A program made the position numbers and the translations under genes. Positions 6,076 to 6,337 of a stretch of DNA of 6,337 nucleotides are shown piece by piece. How positions within the stretch are numbered: the first letter of the stretch is position 1; each line of letters opens with the position of its first letter. The notes beneath the pieces are model-generated. The model searched no databases. It had not been told where the DNA came from and saw only the letters and a program-made list of their open reading frames with translations. The stretch lies in NCBI GenBank assembly GCA_016781725.1, contig JADDPU010000074.1, positions 1-6,337 of the forward strand. Reading direction: 5' to 3'. Source of the DNA: Rubrobacter sp. (GTDB lineage Bacteria; Actinomycetota; Rubrobacteria; Rubrobacterales; Rubrobacteraceae).

Positions 6076-6337
6076 CTTCTCTCTTCCCGGCGGAGAGCGG
6101 CCCCGCGCTCCACCCATCCCTACAGCTTACCGCCTCGCGGCAGCCAGATCAGAGGCGGCGACCATCTCGCTCTCCGGCCGTCACACGAGTACCAGGGCGC
6201 TTCCGTGCTGCGTGGTCTACTACGCCGTGAACGTCGCCCACGAGGCTTTCGCTGGCGAGTCACACCTGGAGCAGGACCGGGTGACCGCAGCCAACTCCTC
6301 AGCTCGGCGCGTATCTATCCAGCACAACAACATGTAG
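6076..6337. other. Upstream leader region without a recognised gene
   Basis: This stretch upstream of the first gene should hold the operon promoter and leader. I see no convincing consensus -35/-10 pair. A small GC hairpin (CCGC, loop CTC, GCGG; 6130-6140) is present but too short to call a regulatory element. On the minus strand, a short frame from ATG 6333 stops after about 37 codons and resembles nothing I know. A plus-strand frame stays open from inside the isomerase gene to a TAG at the last bases; it has no recognisable motif. The upstream neighbour and any regulator gene lie outside the window. Confidence 0.4.

Noticed and set aside
6106..6160. Possible promoter on the minus strand (CTGGCT, 17 nt, TGTAGG)
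   Set aside because: Each box matches only three of six consensus bases, so it is not distinguishable from chance.

Overview
The window is GC-rich, with strong GC bias at third codon positions and frequent TTG/GTG starts. This suits a high-GC bacterium, most likely an actinobacterium; a Rubrobacter-like host is my best guess from protein style, not something the sequence proves. All six genes I can support lie on the minus strand and read from right to left. The long plus-strand open frames are antisense shadows.

In transcription order the genes are: (1) 6060-5059, a TIM-barrel sugar phosphate isomerase/epimerase; (2) 5056-3884, a Gfo/Idh/MocA NAD(P)-dependent oxidoreductase; (3) 3881-3159, a ThuA-like protein; (4) 3140-2013, a second Gfo/Idh/MocA oxidoreductase; (5) about 1861-746, a third Gfo/Idh/MocA oxidoreductase; (6) 749 to the window edge, a second TIM-barrel isomerase, cut off by the edge. 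Genes 1-4 are separated by only 2, 2 and 18 bp. Genes 5 and 6 share an ATGA stop/start overlap. The only internal break is about 150 bp between genes 4 and 5. A 277-bp region upstream of gene 1 holds no gene I can recognise and should contain the operon's leader.

The gene set (three divergent sugar dehydrogenases, ThuA and two isomerase/epimerase barrels) looks like a dedicated catabolic operon for a sugar, glycoside or cyclitol. It probably works through keto-sugar intermediates: dehydrogenase oxidises, isomerase or ThuA rearranges or cleaves, and another dehydrogenase reduces or processes the product. No transporter, kinase, glycoside hydrolase or regulator is in the window, so the substrate cannot be named.

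The most checkable oddity is gene 5. Its reading frame needs the N-terminal Rossmann strand but has no ATG, GTG or TTG there. Either it starts at an ATT codon placed 8 nt after a strong Shine-Dalgarno, or one G is missing from a short G run. The same protein has Tyr where its two paralogues have the usual catalytic His.
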